A stretch of DNA of 64,000 bases from Agromyces mediolanus (GCF_023715325.1 NZ_JAMBNX010000002.1:456599-520598); one strand, 5' to 3'; shown: positions 46,935 through 62,027, numbered from the stretch's first letter. Numbers and translations are program-made. The notes: generated by a model from the letters alone, not told the origin.

Positions 46935-47834
46935 ATGCGAAGCAGAACACGACTCGCCGGCACCATCGCCGGGCTCGCGGTCGCCGCACTCGCCTTGACC
47001 AGCTGCAACAGCGGCAGCCCCGGAGAACCCACCGGCGATGCAGGAGACGCGAGCGACGCGGCCCTCTGGGAGGTCGCCACCGACGTGCAGCTCGAGGGCA
47101 GCCCGACCTTCGACGCCATGACGAAGCGCGGCAAGGTCGTCATCGGCGTGAAGAACGACCAGCCGGGCCTCGGCTATGAGGACGCCGCCTCGGGCGAGCG
47201 CAGCGGCTTCGACATCGACACCGCCCGCTGGATCGCGGCGTCGCTCGGCTTCGACGAGGACCAGATCGAGTATCAGACGATCCCGTCCGCGAACCGCGAG
47301 CAGGCGATCGTGAACGGCGACATCGACTACTACGTCGGCACGTACTCGATCACCGACAAGCGCAAGGAGCAGATCGACTTCGCCGGCCCGTACCTGATCA
47401 CCGGCCAGGGCCTGCTGGTCGCCGCCGACAACAAGGACATCAACGGGCCCGACGACCTGGCCGGCAAGATCGTCTGCTCGGTGACGGGGTCCACGCCGCT
47501 CCAGCGCATCCGCGACGAGTACAACCCCGGCGACACCGTCGAGTACGACACGTACTCGCAGTGCGTCGACCAGCTCGTGCAGGGCTCGGTGGACGCGATC
47601 ACCACCGACGAGGCGATCCTCGCCGGCTACGTGGCGCAGCAGCCCGACAAGCTGAAGATCGCGGGCGAGCCGTTCAGCGAGGAGCGCTACGGCGTCGGCA
47701 TCGCGAAGGGCGACTCGGAGCTGCAGGCGCACATCAACGAGCTCTTCACCGATGGCGGCGACGTCTGGCAGGCGCTCTTCGACGAGCACCTCGCTCCCGC
47801 CGGCATCAAGGGCGAGCAGCCGGCCGTCGACTGA
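46935..47834 (+). CDS. gluB: Glutamate-type ABC substrate-binding lipoprotein (GluB-like)
   Basis: A 299-residue SBP_bac_3 protein. The signal segment ends at LTSC (lipobox, Cys about 25), so it is a membrane-anchored lipoprotein. The mature part has GFDIDTARWIAASLG, the ligand-contact region NREQAIVNGDIDYYVGTYSIT and ERYGVGIAKGD. ATG with AGGAGG upstream. It captures glutamate or a similar polar amino acid for the two permeases. Confidence 0.9.
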   Translation: MRSRTRLAGTIAGLAVAALALTSCNSGSPGEPTGDAGDASDAALWEVATDVQLEGSPTFDAMTKRGKVVIGVKNDQPGLGYEDAASGERSGFDIDTARWIAASLGFDEDQIEYQTIPSANREQAIVNGDIDYYVGTYSITDKRKEQIDFAGPYLITGQGLLVAADNKDINGPDDLAGKIVCSVTGSTPLQRIRDEYNPGDTVEYDTYSQCVDQLVQGSVDAITTDEAILAGYVAQQPDKLKIAGEPFSEERYGVGIAKGDSELQAHINELFTDGGDVWQALFDEHLAPAGIKGEQPAVD

Positions 47835-47903
47835 GCCGGCGCGGGCGGGGGCCGACCGGCTCCCGCCCGCACCGCCGTCCGACCCGATCCGCGGAGGAGC
47901 ACG

Positions 47904-48560
47904 ATGGGCATCATCACCGACAATCTCGACCTCTGGTCGTCGACCCTGCTCGGCACCCTCGTGCTGTTCGTCGCGGGCGGCCTGCTCGCGCTCGTCCTCG
48001 GCACGATGGTCGGGGCGATGCGGGTGTCGCCCATCCCGGTCGCCAGGGCGGTCGGCACCTTCTACGTCAACACCATCCGCAACACCCCGCTCACCCTGGT
48101 CTTCTTCGCGTTCGCGTTCGCGCTGCCGCCGCTGCTCGGGCTCCGGCTCACCGGCGACGTCTCGCTGACCCTCGCGATCTGCGCGCTCGGCATCTACACC
48201 GCCACCTACGTCGCCGAGACCATCCGCTCAGGCATCAATACGGTGCCGGTCGGGCAGGCGGAAGCGGCGCGCGCCCTCGGCCTCACGTTCGGGCAGGTGA
48301 TGACGCTGGTGGTGCTGCCGCAGGCGTTCCGCTCGGTCATCCCGCCAATGATGAGCGTGTTCATCGCCCTGCTGAAGAACACCACGGTCGCGGCGGGATT
48401 CTCGGTCGTGAACCTCGGCTCCGTCCGCAGCTACCTCAGCGAGCGCGGTGAGAACCAGTTCATCGCGATCGTCTGGGTGATGGTCGTCTTCGTCGCGCTC
48501 GTGCTGCTGCTGTCCTGGGCGCAGCGAGCGCTCGAGAACCGCTGGAAGGTGGCGCGATGA
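47904..48560 (+). CDS. gluC: Amino-acid ABC transporter permease (GluC-like)
   Basis: A 218-residue permease with five membrane segments and the HisM/GlnP signature region (GQAEAARALGLTFGQVMTLVVLPQAFR) that docks the ATPase. ATG start with GGAGGAG upstream. Its stop overlaps the second permease by four bases. Confidence 0.9.
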   Translation: MGIITDNLDLWSSTLLGTLVLFVAGGLLALVLGTMVGAMRVSPIPVARAVGTFYVNTIRNTPLTLVFFAFAFALPPLLGLRLTGDVSLTLAICALGIYTATYVAETIRSGINTVPVGQAEAARALGLTFGQVMTLVVLPQAFRSVIPPMMSVFIALLKNTTVAAGFSVVNLGSVRSYLSERGENQFIAIVWVMVVFVALVLLLSWAQRALENRWKVAR

Positions 48561-49459
48561 GCAGCGTCCTGTACGACGTCCCCGGCCCCCGCGCCATCGC
48601 GCGGAACCGCATCCTCGGCGTCATCACCGTGCTCGTGGTGCTCGCCCTGCTCGGTTTCATCGTCTGGCGGCTCTGGGACACCGGCCAGTTCTCCGCCGAG
48701 AAGTGGGACGCGTTCACCTACTCGAACGTGTGGCTGCAGATCGCCCTCGCCACCGGGCGCACGCTCGCCGCCTTCGGCGTCGCCGCCGTCGGGGCGCTCG
48801 CCCTGGGCTTCGCGCTCGCGATCGGCCGGCTGAGCGACCACCCGTGGCTGCGCGGTCCGATCGGCGCGGTCGTCGAGGTGCTGCGGGCCGTCCCCGTGCT
48901 CGTCTTCATGTTCCTGCTCTACTACGGGCTGCCGGTGCTCGGCATCCGCATGGAGCCGTTCTGGGCGGTCGTCATCGCGCTCGTCGCCTACAACGGATCG
49001 GTGCTCGCCGAGGTGATCCGCGCGGGGGTGGAGTCGCTCCCGAAGGGGCAGAGCGAGGCCGGCTACGCGATCGGGCTGCGCAAGGCAGCGGTGATGCGCC
49101 TGGTGCTGCTGCCGCAGGCGATCCGCGCGATGATGCCGGTCATCATCGCCCAGCTCGTGGTCACGCTGAAGGACACGGCGCTCGGCTACATCATCACGTA
49201 CCAGGAGCTGTTGTTCTACGCCCGCTACATCGGGTCGCAGTCCACGTACGGCTCGCCGATCGTCCCGGCGACCATCGTCGTCGGTGCGATCTACATCGCG
49301 CTCTGCCTCATCCTCTCCTTCGTCGCGAATCGCGTGGAGCGACGGCTCCGCCGCACCGCGAAGCTCGGCAAGGGCGTCGCGCCGGTCGACGACGCCATGA
49401 CGGCGACGCGCGCCGTCGCCGTGCAGGCGGGACTCGACGACCCCGAGCCGCGCCGCTGA
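48557..49459 (+). CDS. gluD: Amino-acid ABC transporter permease (GluD-like)
   Basis: A 300-residue permease forming the heterodimer with GluC. Five to six membrane segments, EAA-type loop GQSEAGYAIGLRKAAVMRLVLLP followed by QAIRAMMP, and hydrophilic ends. The C-terminal about 35 residues are a cytoplasmic tail, longer than in most relatives. It starts in the ATGA overlap with gluC and ends the importer operon. The pheS promoter follows within 35 bases. Confidence 0.9.
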   Translation: MSSVLYDVPGPRAIARNRILGVITVLVVLALLGFIVWRLWDTGQFSAEKWDAFTYSNVWLQIALATGRTLAAFGVAAVGALALGFALAIGRLSDHPWLRGPIGAVVEVLRAVPVLVFMFLLYYGLPVLGIRMEPFWAVVIALVAYNGSVLAEVIRAGVESLPKGQSEAGYAIGLRKAAVMRLVLLPQAIRAMMPVIIAQLVVTLKDTALGYIITYQELLFYARYIGSQSTYGSPIVPATIVVGAIYIALCLILSFVANRVERRLRRTAKLGKGVAPVDDAMTATRAVAVQAGLDDPEPRR

Positions 49460-49491
49460 GCGCCGGGCACCGCCCGGTCGCGGCGGCCGAC

Positions 49492-49497
49492 TAGACT
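49492..49497 (+). promoter_or_regulatory. -10 hexamer of pheS
   Basis: TAGACT ending 8 bases before the GTG of pheS at 49506. There is no room for a Phe-type leader peptide, so the operon seems not to be attenuated. Confidence 0.5.
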
Positions 49498-49505
49498 CGA
49501 TCTTC

Positions 49506-50546
<1,041 letters not shown>

Positions 50547-50548
50547 CG

Positions 50549-53074
50549 ATGCGAGTGCCGCTCAGCTGGCTCGCCGAGTACGTCGAGCTCGTCCCTGGGA
50601 CGACGCCCGAGGACGTCCACGCCGCCCTCGTGAAGGTCGGCCTCGAAGAAGAAGAGGTCCACGGTTTCGAGCTGCAGGGCCCGATCGTCGTGGGCGAGGT
50701 GCTCGAGTTCGTCGAGGAGCCGCAGTCCAACGGCAAGACGATCCGCTGGTGCCAGGTGCGGGTCGCGCCCGAGGGGGAGACGGCGGCCGACGGCGGGGAT
50801 GCCGTGCACGGCATCGTCTGCGGCGCCCGCAACTTCTTCCCCGGCGACAAAGTCGTCGTGACCCTGCCCGGCTCGGTGCTGCCCGGGCCGTTCCCGATCG
50901 CCGCGCGCAAGACGTACGGGCACGTGTCGGACGGCATGATCGCCTCGGCGCGCGAGCTCGGCCTCGGCGAGGACCACGACGGCATCCTCCGGCTCGCGGA
51001 GCTCGGCATCGACGCGCCCGTCGGCAGCGATGCGATCGAGTTGCTCGGTCTGAACGACGCCGCGGTCGAGATCAACGTCACGCCGGATCGCGGCTACGCC
51101 TTCTCGATCCGCGGGGTCGCGCGCGAGTACGCGCACGCCACGGGCGCCGCCTTCCGCGACCCGGTCGCCCGCTCGGTGCCGGCGGATGCCTCGGGCGAGG
51201 CGTTCCCGGTCGTGATCGCCGACGACGCGCCGATCCGCGGACGCGTCGGCTCGAGCGTCTTCGCGACCCGCATCGTGCGCGGGGTCGATCCGGCGCGGCC
51301 GACGCCGCCGTGGATGGTCGCGCGGCTGAAGCTCGCCGGCATCCGCTCATTGTCGCTGCTCATCGACATCACGAACTACGTGATGCTCGAGCTCGGCCAG
51401 CCGATGCACGGGTACGATCTCGACACGCTCGTCGGCGGCATCACCGTGCGCCGGGCGCGCGACGGGGAGACGATCGAGACCCTCGACGGCAAGCAGCGTA
51501 CGCTGCACGCGGAGGATCTGCTGATCACCGACGAGGCCGGGCCCATCGGCATCGCCGGGGTGATGGGCGGCGCCCGCACCGAGATGAGCGACACCACCAG
51601 GAACGTCCTCATCGAGGCCGCGAACTTCGACCCGGTGTCGATCGCGCGCGCCGCCCGCCGGCACAAGCTGCCGAGCGAGGCCTCACGGCGCTTCGAGCGC
51701 GGCGTCGACCCGCAGATCGCCACGGCGGCCGCGAGTCGCGTCGCGCAGCTCATGGTCGATCTCGCCGGCGGCACCGCCGACGCTGTCGGCGGGCTGATCG
51801 ACGAGACCCCCGCGCGCGAGCCGATCGCGCTGCCCGACGGCTACGTCTCGGGACTCATCGGCGTCGAGTACACCGAGGCGGAGATCCGCGGCGCGCTCGC
51901 AGAGATCGGTGCGGACGTCGAGGAGGGCGAGGGCGGGCTCGCCGTCACCCCGCCGAGCTGGCGCCCCGACCTCACGGGCAAGGCCGAACTCGCCGAGGAG
52001 GTGGCCCGGCTCGTCGGGTATCACCGCATCCCCTCGGTGCTGCCCGTCGCGCCCCCCGGTCGTGGGCTCACCCGAGCCCAGCGTCTGCGCAAGCGCACCG
52101 CCGACGTGCTCGCCGCGGGCGGCGGCACCGAGGTGCTGGCGTTCCCCTTCGTGGCCGAGCGCGACAACGCGCTCTTCGGCAGCGTCGACGGCGAGCCGGT
52201 CGCCTCCGTCCGGGTCGCGAACGCGCTCGATGCGAGCCGGCCGCTCCTGCGCCGCTCCCTCATCCCCGGGCTCATCGAGATCGCCCGCCGCAACCTCTCG
52301 CGCGGACTCGTCGACCTCGAGCTGTTCGAACTCGGCCTCGTCTTCCTGCCCGAGCCGGGACGCGAGTACGGCACGGCGGTGCTGCCGGCGGCTGCGGCCC
52401 GTCCGAGCGATGCCGAGCTCGCCGCGCTCGTCGAGGGCATCCCGCCGCAGCCGCGCCACGTCGCCGTGCTGCTCACGGGCGACGTCGTCGAGAAGCAGCC
52501 GGGTCAGCCGGCGGTTCCCGCGGGACTCGCCGACGCACTCGACGCGGTCCGCCGAATCGCGCTCGCGACCGGCGGCGAGATCGAGATCGTGCAGGGCCGC
52601 CATCAGGCGATGCACCCCGGCCGTACGGCCGAGCTGCGCGCCGGCGGCGTGCGCATCGGCTTCGCCGGTGAACTGCACCCGGCGATCGCGGAGGAGGCCG
52701 ACCTGCCTCGCGTCGTCGCCGTCGCCGAACTCGACCTCGACGCGCTCATCGCGGCGGCCGACCGCACCGTGGAGGCGAGCCCGCTCGGCACGCACCCCGC
52801 TGCGACGCAGGATCTCTCCCTCGTCGTGCCGGTCGAGACGCCGGCGGCCGAGGTCGGTGCCGCCGTGCGCGAGGGTGCCGGTGAGCTCCTCGAGGCGCTG
52901 CACCTCGTCGACGACTACCGCGGTCCGGGCGTCGCCGAGGGGGCGAAGAGCCTCACCTTCGCCCTTCGGTTCCGGGCCGCCGACCGCACACTCACCGCGG
53001 CGGAGGCCAGCGAGGCGAAGCTCGCCGGCGCCCGGCTCGCGGCGGAGCGCTTCGGCGCCGCCATCCGCGACTGA
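50549..53074 (+). CDS. pheT: Phenylalanyl-tRNA synthetase beta subunit
   Basis: The 841-residue beta subunit: N-terminal B1 region with MRVPLSWLAEYVE, an OB-fold tRNA-binding domain (about 40-165, VVGEVLEF), the B3/B4 editing domain, B5, the catalytic-like domain and the C-terminal anticodon-binding ferredoxin fold (GTHPAATQDLSLVVP). All domains are present and in order. A long hairpin closes the operon. Confidence 0.97.
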   Translation: MRVPLSWLAEYVELVPGTTPEDVHAALVKVGLEEEEVHGFELQGPIVVGEVLEFVEEPQSNGKTIRWCQVRVAPEGETAADGGDAVHGIVCGARNFFPGDKVVVTLPGSVLPGPFPIAARKTYGHVSDGMIASARELGLGEDHDGILRLAELGIDAPVGSDAIELLGLNDAAVEINVTPDRGYAFSIRGVAREYAHATGAAFRDPVARSVPADASGEAFPVVIADDAPIRGRVGSSVFATRIVRGVDPARPTPPWMVARLKLAGIRSLSLLIDITNYVMLELGQPMHGYDLDTLVGGITVRRARDGETIETLDGKQRTLHAEDLLITDEAGPIGIAGVMGGARTEMSDTTRNVLIEAANFDPVSIARAARRHKLPSEASRRFERGVDPQIATAAASRVAQLMVDLAGGTADAVGGLIDETPAREPIALPDGYVSGLIGVEYTEAEIRGALAEIGADVEEGEGGLAVTPPSWRPDLTGKAELAEEVARLVGYHRIPSVLPVAPPGRGLTRAQRLRKRTADVLAAGGGTEVLAFPFVAERDNALFGSVDGEPVASVRVANALDASRPLLRRSLIPGLIEIARRNLSRGLVDLELFELGLVFLPEPGREYGTAVLPAAAARPSDAELAALVEGIPPQPRHVAVLLTGDVVEKQPGQPAVPAGLADALDAVRRIALATGGEIEIVQGRHQAMHPGRTAELRAGGVRIGFAGELHPAIAEEADLPRVVAVAELDLDALIAAADRTVEASPLGTHPAATQDLSLVVPVETPAAEVGAAVREGAGELLEALHLVDDYRGPGVAEGAKSLTFALRFRAADRTLTAAEASEAKLAGARLAAERFGAAIRD

Positions 53075-53097
53075 CGACGGGCGTTCACCCGGTCGTC

Positions 53098-53136
53098 GAA
53101 CGGCCCCGTCCCGGCAGCTGCCGGACGGGGCCGTTC
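53098..53136 (+). terminator. Hairpin terminator after pheT
   Basis: GAACGGCCCCGTC (53098-53110) and GACGGGGCCGTTC (53124-53136) are exact complements; the centre CGGCAGCTGCCG can pair too with one bulged C. It separates pheST from the arginine leader. Confidence 0.8.
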
Positions 53137-53157
53137 CGTCATCCCCGGACCTCCGGT

Positions 53158-53187
53158 TTGGCATCCCTCCCACTGAGTCGGTAGGGT
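53158..53187 (+). promoter_or_regulatory. Promoter of the arginine leader and arg operon
   Basis: TTGGCA (53158-53163, 5 of 6 to TTGACA), an 18-base spacer and TAGGGT (53182-53187). The start point would fall on or next to the ATG at 53194. It is one of the best -35/-10 pairs in the window. Confidence 0.7.
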
Positions 53188-53193
53188 CGCACC

Positions 53194-53280
53194 ATGTCCT
53201 CCCTTCGGTCCCTCGCCGCGGCGCAGCCTCTGCGCGCCGCCGCGCTGCGCGACCGACGCCGGGGCGCTCGCCGACGCTAG
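53194..53280 (+). CDS. Arginine-rich putative leader peptide of the arg operon
   Basis: A 28-codon ORF too short for usual gene finders. It begins MSSLRSLAAAQPLRAAAL and ends in [10 protein letters not shown], so 9 of 28 residues are Arg and the last six Arg codons are CGA, CGC, CGG, CGC, CGA, CGC before TAG. It is leaderless (6 bases after TAGGGT). The stop adjoins GGCGAC (53280-53285), which can pair with GTCGCC (53317-53322). Other GCGAC copies lie in the ORF near 53249, so alternative pairings exist. argC starts 82 bases later with an SD (AAGGTGG). Ribosome stalling on Arg codons as an arginine sensor is inferred. In a GC-rich genome Arg codons are common, so chance is possible. Confidence 0.5.
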   Translation: MSSLRSLAAAQPLRAAALRDRRRGARRR

Positions 53281-53362
53281 GCGACCCCGTGCACGGCGAT
53301 GCCGCCGCGCACCGGTGTCGCCGGCGCCGACTCACGACCGCTCAGACCTTTAAGGTGGACTC

Positions 53363-54406
53363 ATGACCTACTCCGTCGCCGTTTCCGGCGCGTCCGGCTA
53401 TGCCGGGGGAGAGATCCTCAGGCTCCTCGCCGATCACCCGGAGTTCGAGGTGCGCACCGTGACCGCGCACCAGAACGCCGGCCAGTCGCTCGTGCAGGTG
53501 CAGCCGCATCTGCGGAGCTACACGCACCTGACCCTGAAGGAGACGAGCGCCGAGAGCCTCTCGGGTCACGACCTGGTCTTCCTCGCCCTGCCGCACGGCG
53601 CCTCGGGTGCGGTCGCGGCCGAGCTCGCCGACGACGCCCTCGTCATCGACTGCGGTGCCGACCACCGGCTCGAGAGCGACGCCGACTGGGCCGCGTTCTA
53701 CGGCGGGGACTTCCACGGCGCATGGACGTACGGCGTTCCGGAGCTGCCCCGGCTCTCCGGCACCCAGCGCGATCGCCTCGCGAAGACGCGGCGCATCGCC
53801 GCCCCCGGCTGCAACGCGTCGACGGTGGCGCTATCGCTCGCGCCCGGCATCCGCGCCGGCGTCGTCGAGGCGACCGACCTCGTGAGCGTCCTCGCCGTCG
53901 GCCCCTCCGGCGCGGGCAAGAGCGCGAAGACCCACCTGCTCGCGTCCGAGATCCTGGGCTCCGCCAACCCGTACGCCGTCGGCGGCACGCACCGCCACAT
54001 CCCGGAGATCCAGCAGGCGCTCCGCTGGGCGGGCGCCGCCGCGCCGACGATCTCGTTCACCCCCGTGATCGTGCCGATGTCCCGCGGCATCCTCGCCACC
54101 TCGACCGCGCGCATCGTCCCCGGTACGAGCGCCGCGGCGGTCCGTGCCGCGTGGGAGGACGCGTACGCGGGGGAGCGCTTCGTGCAGCTGCTCCCGGAGG
54201 GCCAGTTCCCGCGCACCGCCGACGTGCTCGGCGCGAACACCGCGCTCATGGGCGTCGCCGTCGACGAGGCCGCCGGCCGGGTCGTCGTCGTCACCGCCGT
54301 CGACAATCTCGTGAAGGGCACCGCCGGTGCCGCCATCCAATCCGCCAATCTCGCGCTCGGTCTCGCTGAATCGACCGGCCTTCCCGTGAACGGAGTCGCC
54401 CCGTGA
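53363..54406 (+). CDS. argC: N-acetyl-gamma-glutamyl-phosphate reductase
   Basis: Third step of arginine synthesis: reduces N-acetylglutamyl phosphate with NADPH. The 347-residue protein has the Rossmann start [16 protein letters not shown] and the catalytic Cys in [19 protein letters not shown] with AAGGTGG 4 bases upstream; this overlaps a TAAGGT that could instead act as a -10. First of six genes argC-J-B-D-F-H joined by overlaps or gaps of two bases. Confidence 0.96.
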   Translation: MTYSVAVSGASGYAGGEILRLLADHPEFEVRTVTAHQNAGQSLVQVQPHLRSYTHLTLKETSAESLSGHDLVFLALPHGASGAVAAELADDALVIDCGADHRLESDADWAAFYGGDFHGAWTYGVPELPRLSGTQRDRLAKTRRIAAPGCNASTVALSLAPGIRAGVVEATDLVSVLAVGPSGAGKSAKTHLLASEILGSANPYAVGGTHRHIPEIQQALRWAGAAAPTISFTPVIVPMSRGILATSTARIVPGTSAAAVRAAWEDAYAGERFVQLLPEGQFPRTADVLGANTALMGVAVDEAAGRVVVVTAVDNLVKGTAGAAIQSANLALGLAESTGLPVNGVAP

Positions 54407-55560
54407 CCGTCACCGCCCCCGCAGGCTTCGAGGCGGCGGGCATCGCCGCCGGCATCAAGCGCTCCGGCGCGCTCGACCTCGCCGTCGTGGTGAACCGCGG
54501 GCCCGCCCAGCAGGCGGCCGTCGTGTTCACCGCGAACCGGGCGCAGGCCAATCCCATCCGCTGGTCGAAGGAGGCGGCGAAGGACGGCCTCGTCTCGGCC
54601 GTGGTGCTGAATTCGGGTGGGGCCAACTGCTTCACCGGTCCCGAGGGCTTCCAGGTCGTGCACCGCACGGCGGAGGCCGCCGCGTCCGCCCTCGGGGTGG
54701 CCGCCGGCGACGTGCTCGTCTGCTCGACCGGCCTCATCGGCGAACAGCTCGACGGCGAGGTGCTGGAGGAGGGCGTGCTCTCCGCCGTGGCCCGGCTCGG
54801 CGCCGACGAGGGCTCGGGCGACGATGCCGCGCGGGCGATCATGACCACCGACACGAAGCCGAAGACCGTGGTCGTCGAGGGCGCCGGGTGGCGCGTCGGC
54901 GGCATGGCGAAGGGCGCCGGCATGCTGGCGCCGGGCCTCGCGACGATGCTCGTCGTGCTCACCACCGATGCGGTGCTCGACGCCGCGGCGCTCGACCGGG
55001 CGCTGCGCAGCGCGACCCGGGTGAGCTTCGACCGGCTCGATTCCGACGGCTGCATGTCGACGAACGATCAGGTCACGCTGCTCTCGAGCGGTGCGTCCGG
55101 CGTCGCACCCGACGAGGCCGAGTTCACCGCCGCAGTCGCACGTGCCTGCCTCGATCTCGCAGCGCAGCTGCAGGCCGACGCCGAAGGCGCGAGCCACGAC
55201 ATCACCATCGAGGTGCGCGGAGCCGTTACTGAGGACGACGCCGTCGAGGTCGGCCGCTCGGTCGCCCGGAACAACCTGTTCAAGGCCGCGATCTTCGGCA
55301 ACGACCCGAACTGGGGACGGGTGCTCGCCGCGATCGGCACCACGTCGGCCCCATTCGACCCCTACCTGGTCGACGTGTCGATGAACGGCGTGCGCGTCTG
55401 CCACGCGGGCCGTCCCGACCGTCCGCGCGACGAGGTCGATCTGACGCCGCGCGCGACCCACGTGCTGATCGAGCTGCACAACGGTTCGGCGACCGCGACG
55501 ATCCTCACCAACGACCTCACGCACGACTATGTGCATGAGAACAGCGCGTACGCGAGTTGA
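54403..55560 (+). CDS. argJ: Bifunctional ornithine acetyltransferase/N-acetylglutamate synthase
   Basis: Recycles the acetyl group from N-acetylornithine to glutamate, making the acetyl cycle. The 385-residue precursor is cut into two chains at Ala180-Thr181 within [14 protein letters not shown]; Thr181 becomes the nucleophile. FGNDPNWGR near the end is conserved. GTG start in a GTGA overlap with argC. Confidence 0.96.
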   Translation: MTVTAPAGFEAAGIAAGIKRSGALDLAVVVNRGPAQQAAVVFTANRAQANPIRWSKEAAKDGLVSAVVLNSGGANCFTGPEGFQVVHRTAEAAASALGVAAGDVLVCSTGLIGEQLDGEVLEEGVLSAVARLGADEGSGDDAARAIMTTDTKPKTVVVEGAGWRVGGMAKGAGMLAPGLATMLVVLTTDAVLDAAALDRALRSATRVSFDRLDSDGCMSTNDQVTLLSSGASGVAPDEAEFTAAVARACLDLAAQLQADAEGASHDITIEVRGAVTEDDAVEVGRSVARNNLFKAAIFGNDPNWGRVLAAIGTTSAPFDPYLVDVSMNGVRVCHAGRPDRPRDEVDLTPRATHVLIELHNGSATATILTNDLTHDYVHENSAYAS

Positions 55561-55562
55561 AC

Positions 55563-60071
<4,509 letters not shown>

Positions 60072-60079
60072 GCGAGCTC

Positions 60080-60685
60080 ATGACGGTGCCGCGCTCGTTC
60101 TTCGAGCGCGACCCCGTCGAGCTCGCGCCGCTGCTCCTCGGTGCCGTGCTGAGCCACGAGACGGCCGACGGCCGCGTCGCGATCCGGCTCTCCGAGCTCG
60201 AGGCCTACCGCGGGGTGGGCGAGGATCCCGGCTCGCACTCCAACCGCGGCCGGACGCCTCGCAACGAGGTCATGTTCGGCGAGCCCGCGCACCTGTACGC
60301 GTACTTCAGCTACGGCATGCACACCTGTCTGAACATCGTGACGCGGCCCGGGGGATCGGCCTCGGCGCTGCTGCTGCGCGGCGCCACGGTGGTCGAGGGG
60401 ATCGAGCTCGCCCGGGTCCGCCGCGGCGGGGCTCCCGATCGTGACCTCGCCCGCGGACCGGCCCGCCTCTCCATCGCCCTCGGCGTGCCGCTCGCGGCGA
60501 CGGGTGCCGACCTCCTGGCGTCGCCATTCGAGCTGCGGGTGCCCCGCGAGCCCGTCGCCTTCGCGGCGGGACCGCGCACCGGGGTCAACGGGGCCGGCGG
60601 CGGCACCGCCTATCCGTGGCGGTTCTGGATCCCCGGCGACGAGGGCGTCTCCCCGTATCGCCGGCACGCCGGCGCGCACGCCTGA
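60080..60685 (+). CDS. mpg: 3-methyladenine DNA glycosylase (AAG/Mpg family)
   Basis: Removes alkylated bases from DNA. The 201-residue protein has LSELEAYRGVGEDPGSHSNRGRTPRN, the active-site region of the AAG fold with the catalytic Glu, and AYFSYGMHTCLNIV. It starts 8 bases after argH and follows argH in many actinobacteria, so it is probably co-transcribed. The SD is weak. Confidence 0.92.
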   Translation: MTVPRSFFERDPVELAPLLLGAVLSHETADGRVAIRLSELEAYRGVGEDPGSHSNRGRTPRNEVMFGEPAHLYAYFSYGMHTCLNIVTRPGGSASALLLRGATVVEGIELARVRRGGAPDRDLARGPARLSIALGVPLAATGADLLASPFELRVPREPVAFAAGPRTGVNGAGGGTAYPWRFWIPGDEGVSPYRRHAGAHA

Positions 60686-60724
60686 GGCGGCCCGGCACCG
60701 GTCCGCCGACCAGGACGAGCGGGC

Positions 60725-61318
60725 TCAGCGCAGCACGAGGTGGGCGACGAGCCCGGCGGCCGCAGCCCAGATGAGGCTCGCGAGCGTGCCGATGATGAAG
60801 CGCTCGCGCGCCTCCGGCGCCTCGAGCTCGGTGAATCGGCCGACGCCCTTGACCGCGACGACGATCGCGAGCGCCTCCGGGAAGCCCGCGACGATCGCTC
60901 CGGCCGTCGCGAGCCGTTCGAGCACCCCGATGGTCCGTCCGCCCCGCAGCACCTCGCGCTGCGCCGGGCGGACACCCGCGGCATCCTCGCGGTGTCTCGC
61001 GTCGACGAGGATGCCGCCGTGCAGGCCCGGCCGCACGGAGCCGCCCATCGCCAGGTCGAGCGCGACGGCCGCTGCGGGCCCGCCGCCGAAGACGGCGACG
61101 GCGACCGCGGCCGCCGAGGTGAGCACGCCGATACTGAGCGGGGCCGGCGACGGCAGGCTCGCGGCGGCGATGAGGGCGACGACGAGGGAGCCGGTCGCCA
61201 GCCAGAGGTGCAGCCGTCGTGGCTTCCAGTACGCGAGCACCGAGAACACGGTGGCTGCCCCGAGCGCGAGGGCGAGGAGGATCCAGCCGAGCAGTTCGCC
61301 GAGGTACCAGGAGGTCAC
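60725..61318 (-). CDS. DUF3307-like membrane protein
   Basis: A 197-residue protein with about five membrane segments. The C-terminal part (GRTIGVLERLATAGAIVAGF, then PEALAIVVAVKGVGRFTELE and FIIGTLASLIWA) closely resembles the end of DUF3307 proteins that pair with SatD regulators. Its ATG lies in an ATGA overlap with the satD-like gene. No substrate or activity can be assigned; a membrane component of a two-gene stress or regulatory module is likely. Confidence 0.7.
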   Translation of the reverse strand: MTSWYLGELLGWILLALALGAATVFSVLAYWKPRRLHLWLATGSLVVALIAAASLPSPAPLSIGVLTSAAAVAVAVFGGGPAAAVALDLAMGGSVRPGLHGGILVDARHREDAAGVRPAQREVLRGGRTIGVLERLATAGAIVAGFPEALAIVVAVKGVGRFTELEAPEARERFIIGTLASLIWAAAAGLVAHLVLR

Positions 61319-61950
61319 GGTCGTCCTTCCGTCGGGGCGTCGGGGCCGGTGGCCGAGCTGGAGTCGGGGTCGAGGAGTTCGAGCAGTCGGGCGAGCGCCG
61401 GGACGGCGTCGAGTTCGGCCCGGATGTTCGCCGACTTCATTCTCGCGCTGATCGCGGGGGCGCTCACACCGAGGTCTTCGGCGATGTCCGTCTGGCGGGC
61501 GCCGGCAACGAGCCGGTCGTACACTTCCCAGCCCTCGGGGGAGCGGCGTTCGCGGAGGACCAGGGCGAGGCGGAACAGCGCTTCGACATGGGGAGCGTCC
61601 GGCGAGGCCGCGCTGATCGCGAAGCGAGGGGTGCTCTTCTTCGCGCGCTCGACGGCGTCCCTCGCGGCGAAGAAGGCCGGCCCGCTCGCCTCTCGAATGT
61701 CAGCGGGCAGCGGCGCGAGCACCTCGCCGACGCCCACGCCGACGCTCCAGTCGCCGGAGCGCACGAGTTCGAGCACGAGGTCGACGACCGCGCGGGAGTC
61801 GTCGCTCAGGAGTTGGAGTTCGTCGCCCGCGTTCCGCGCGACCGGCAGCAGGAGGCGCTCGCCGTACGCGGCCTGGAGTCGAGCGCGCTCGCCGACGGTC
61901 AGATCGGGCCGGGTGCGGCTGGCGACCTGGTCGGCAGTGACGACGATCAC
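61315..61950 (-). CDS. SatD family regulator
   Basis: A 211-residue protein. The N-terminal part shows the SatD pattern: VIVVTADQVASR, NAGDELQLL, VGVGVGEV and GPAFFAARDAVE. The C-terminus has a helix-turn-helix (RQTDIAEDLGVSAPAISARMK). The family is thought to be a DNA-binding regulator with a nucleotide-cyclase-like fold; its role is poorly known. GTG 61950 is chosen because AGGAG lies 4 bases upstream; the frame is open to 61992. It is divergent from tyrS across an A+T-rich segment and translated together with the DUF3307-like partner. Confidence 0.75.
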   Translation of the reverse strand: MIVVTADQVASRTRPDLTVGERARLQAAYGERLLLPVARNAGDELQLLSDDSRAVVDLVLELVRSGDWSVGVGVGEVLAPLPADIREASGPAFFAARDAVERAKKSTPRFAISAASPDAPHVEALFRLALVLRERRSPEGWEVYDRLVAGARQTDIAEDLGVSAPAISARMKSANIRAELDAVPALARLLELLDPDSSSATGPDAPTEGRP

Positions 61951-61998
61951 ACGGCTCCTCGGGGTGCGGTCGCGCCGCCCGAGCGGCAACACGATTCA

Positions 61999-62027
61999 TC
62001 CATAAGGATAGAGCATTAATCCGTCAA
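61999..62027 (-). promoter_or_regulatory. Promoter of the satD-like operon
   Basis: On the minus strand TTGACG (62027-62022) and TATGGA (62004-61999) with exactly 17 bases between. The segment 61990-62050 is much more A+T-rich than the genes and contains GGAT/ATCC inverted motifs that could bind the SatD-like protein. Confidence 0.65.

Noticed and set aside
53351..53356. TAAGGT as a leaderless -10 for argC
   Set aside because: It overlaps the better-fitting Shine-Dalgarno AAGGTGG, has no -35 partner, and a strong promoter lies upstream. It is kept only as an alternative.
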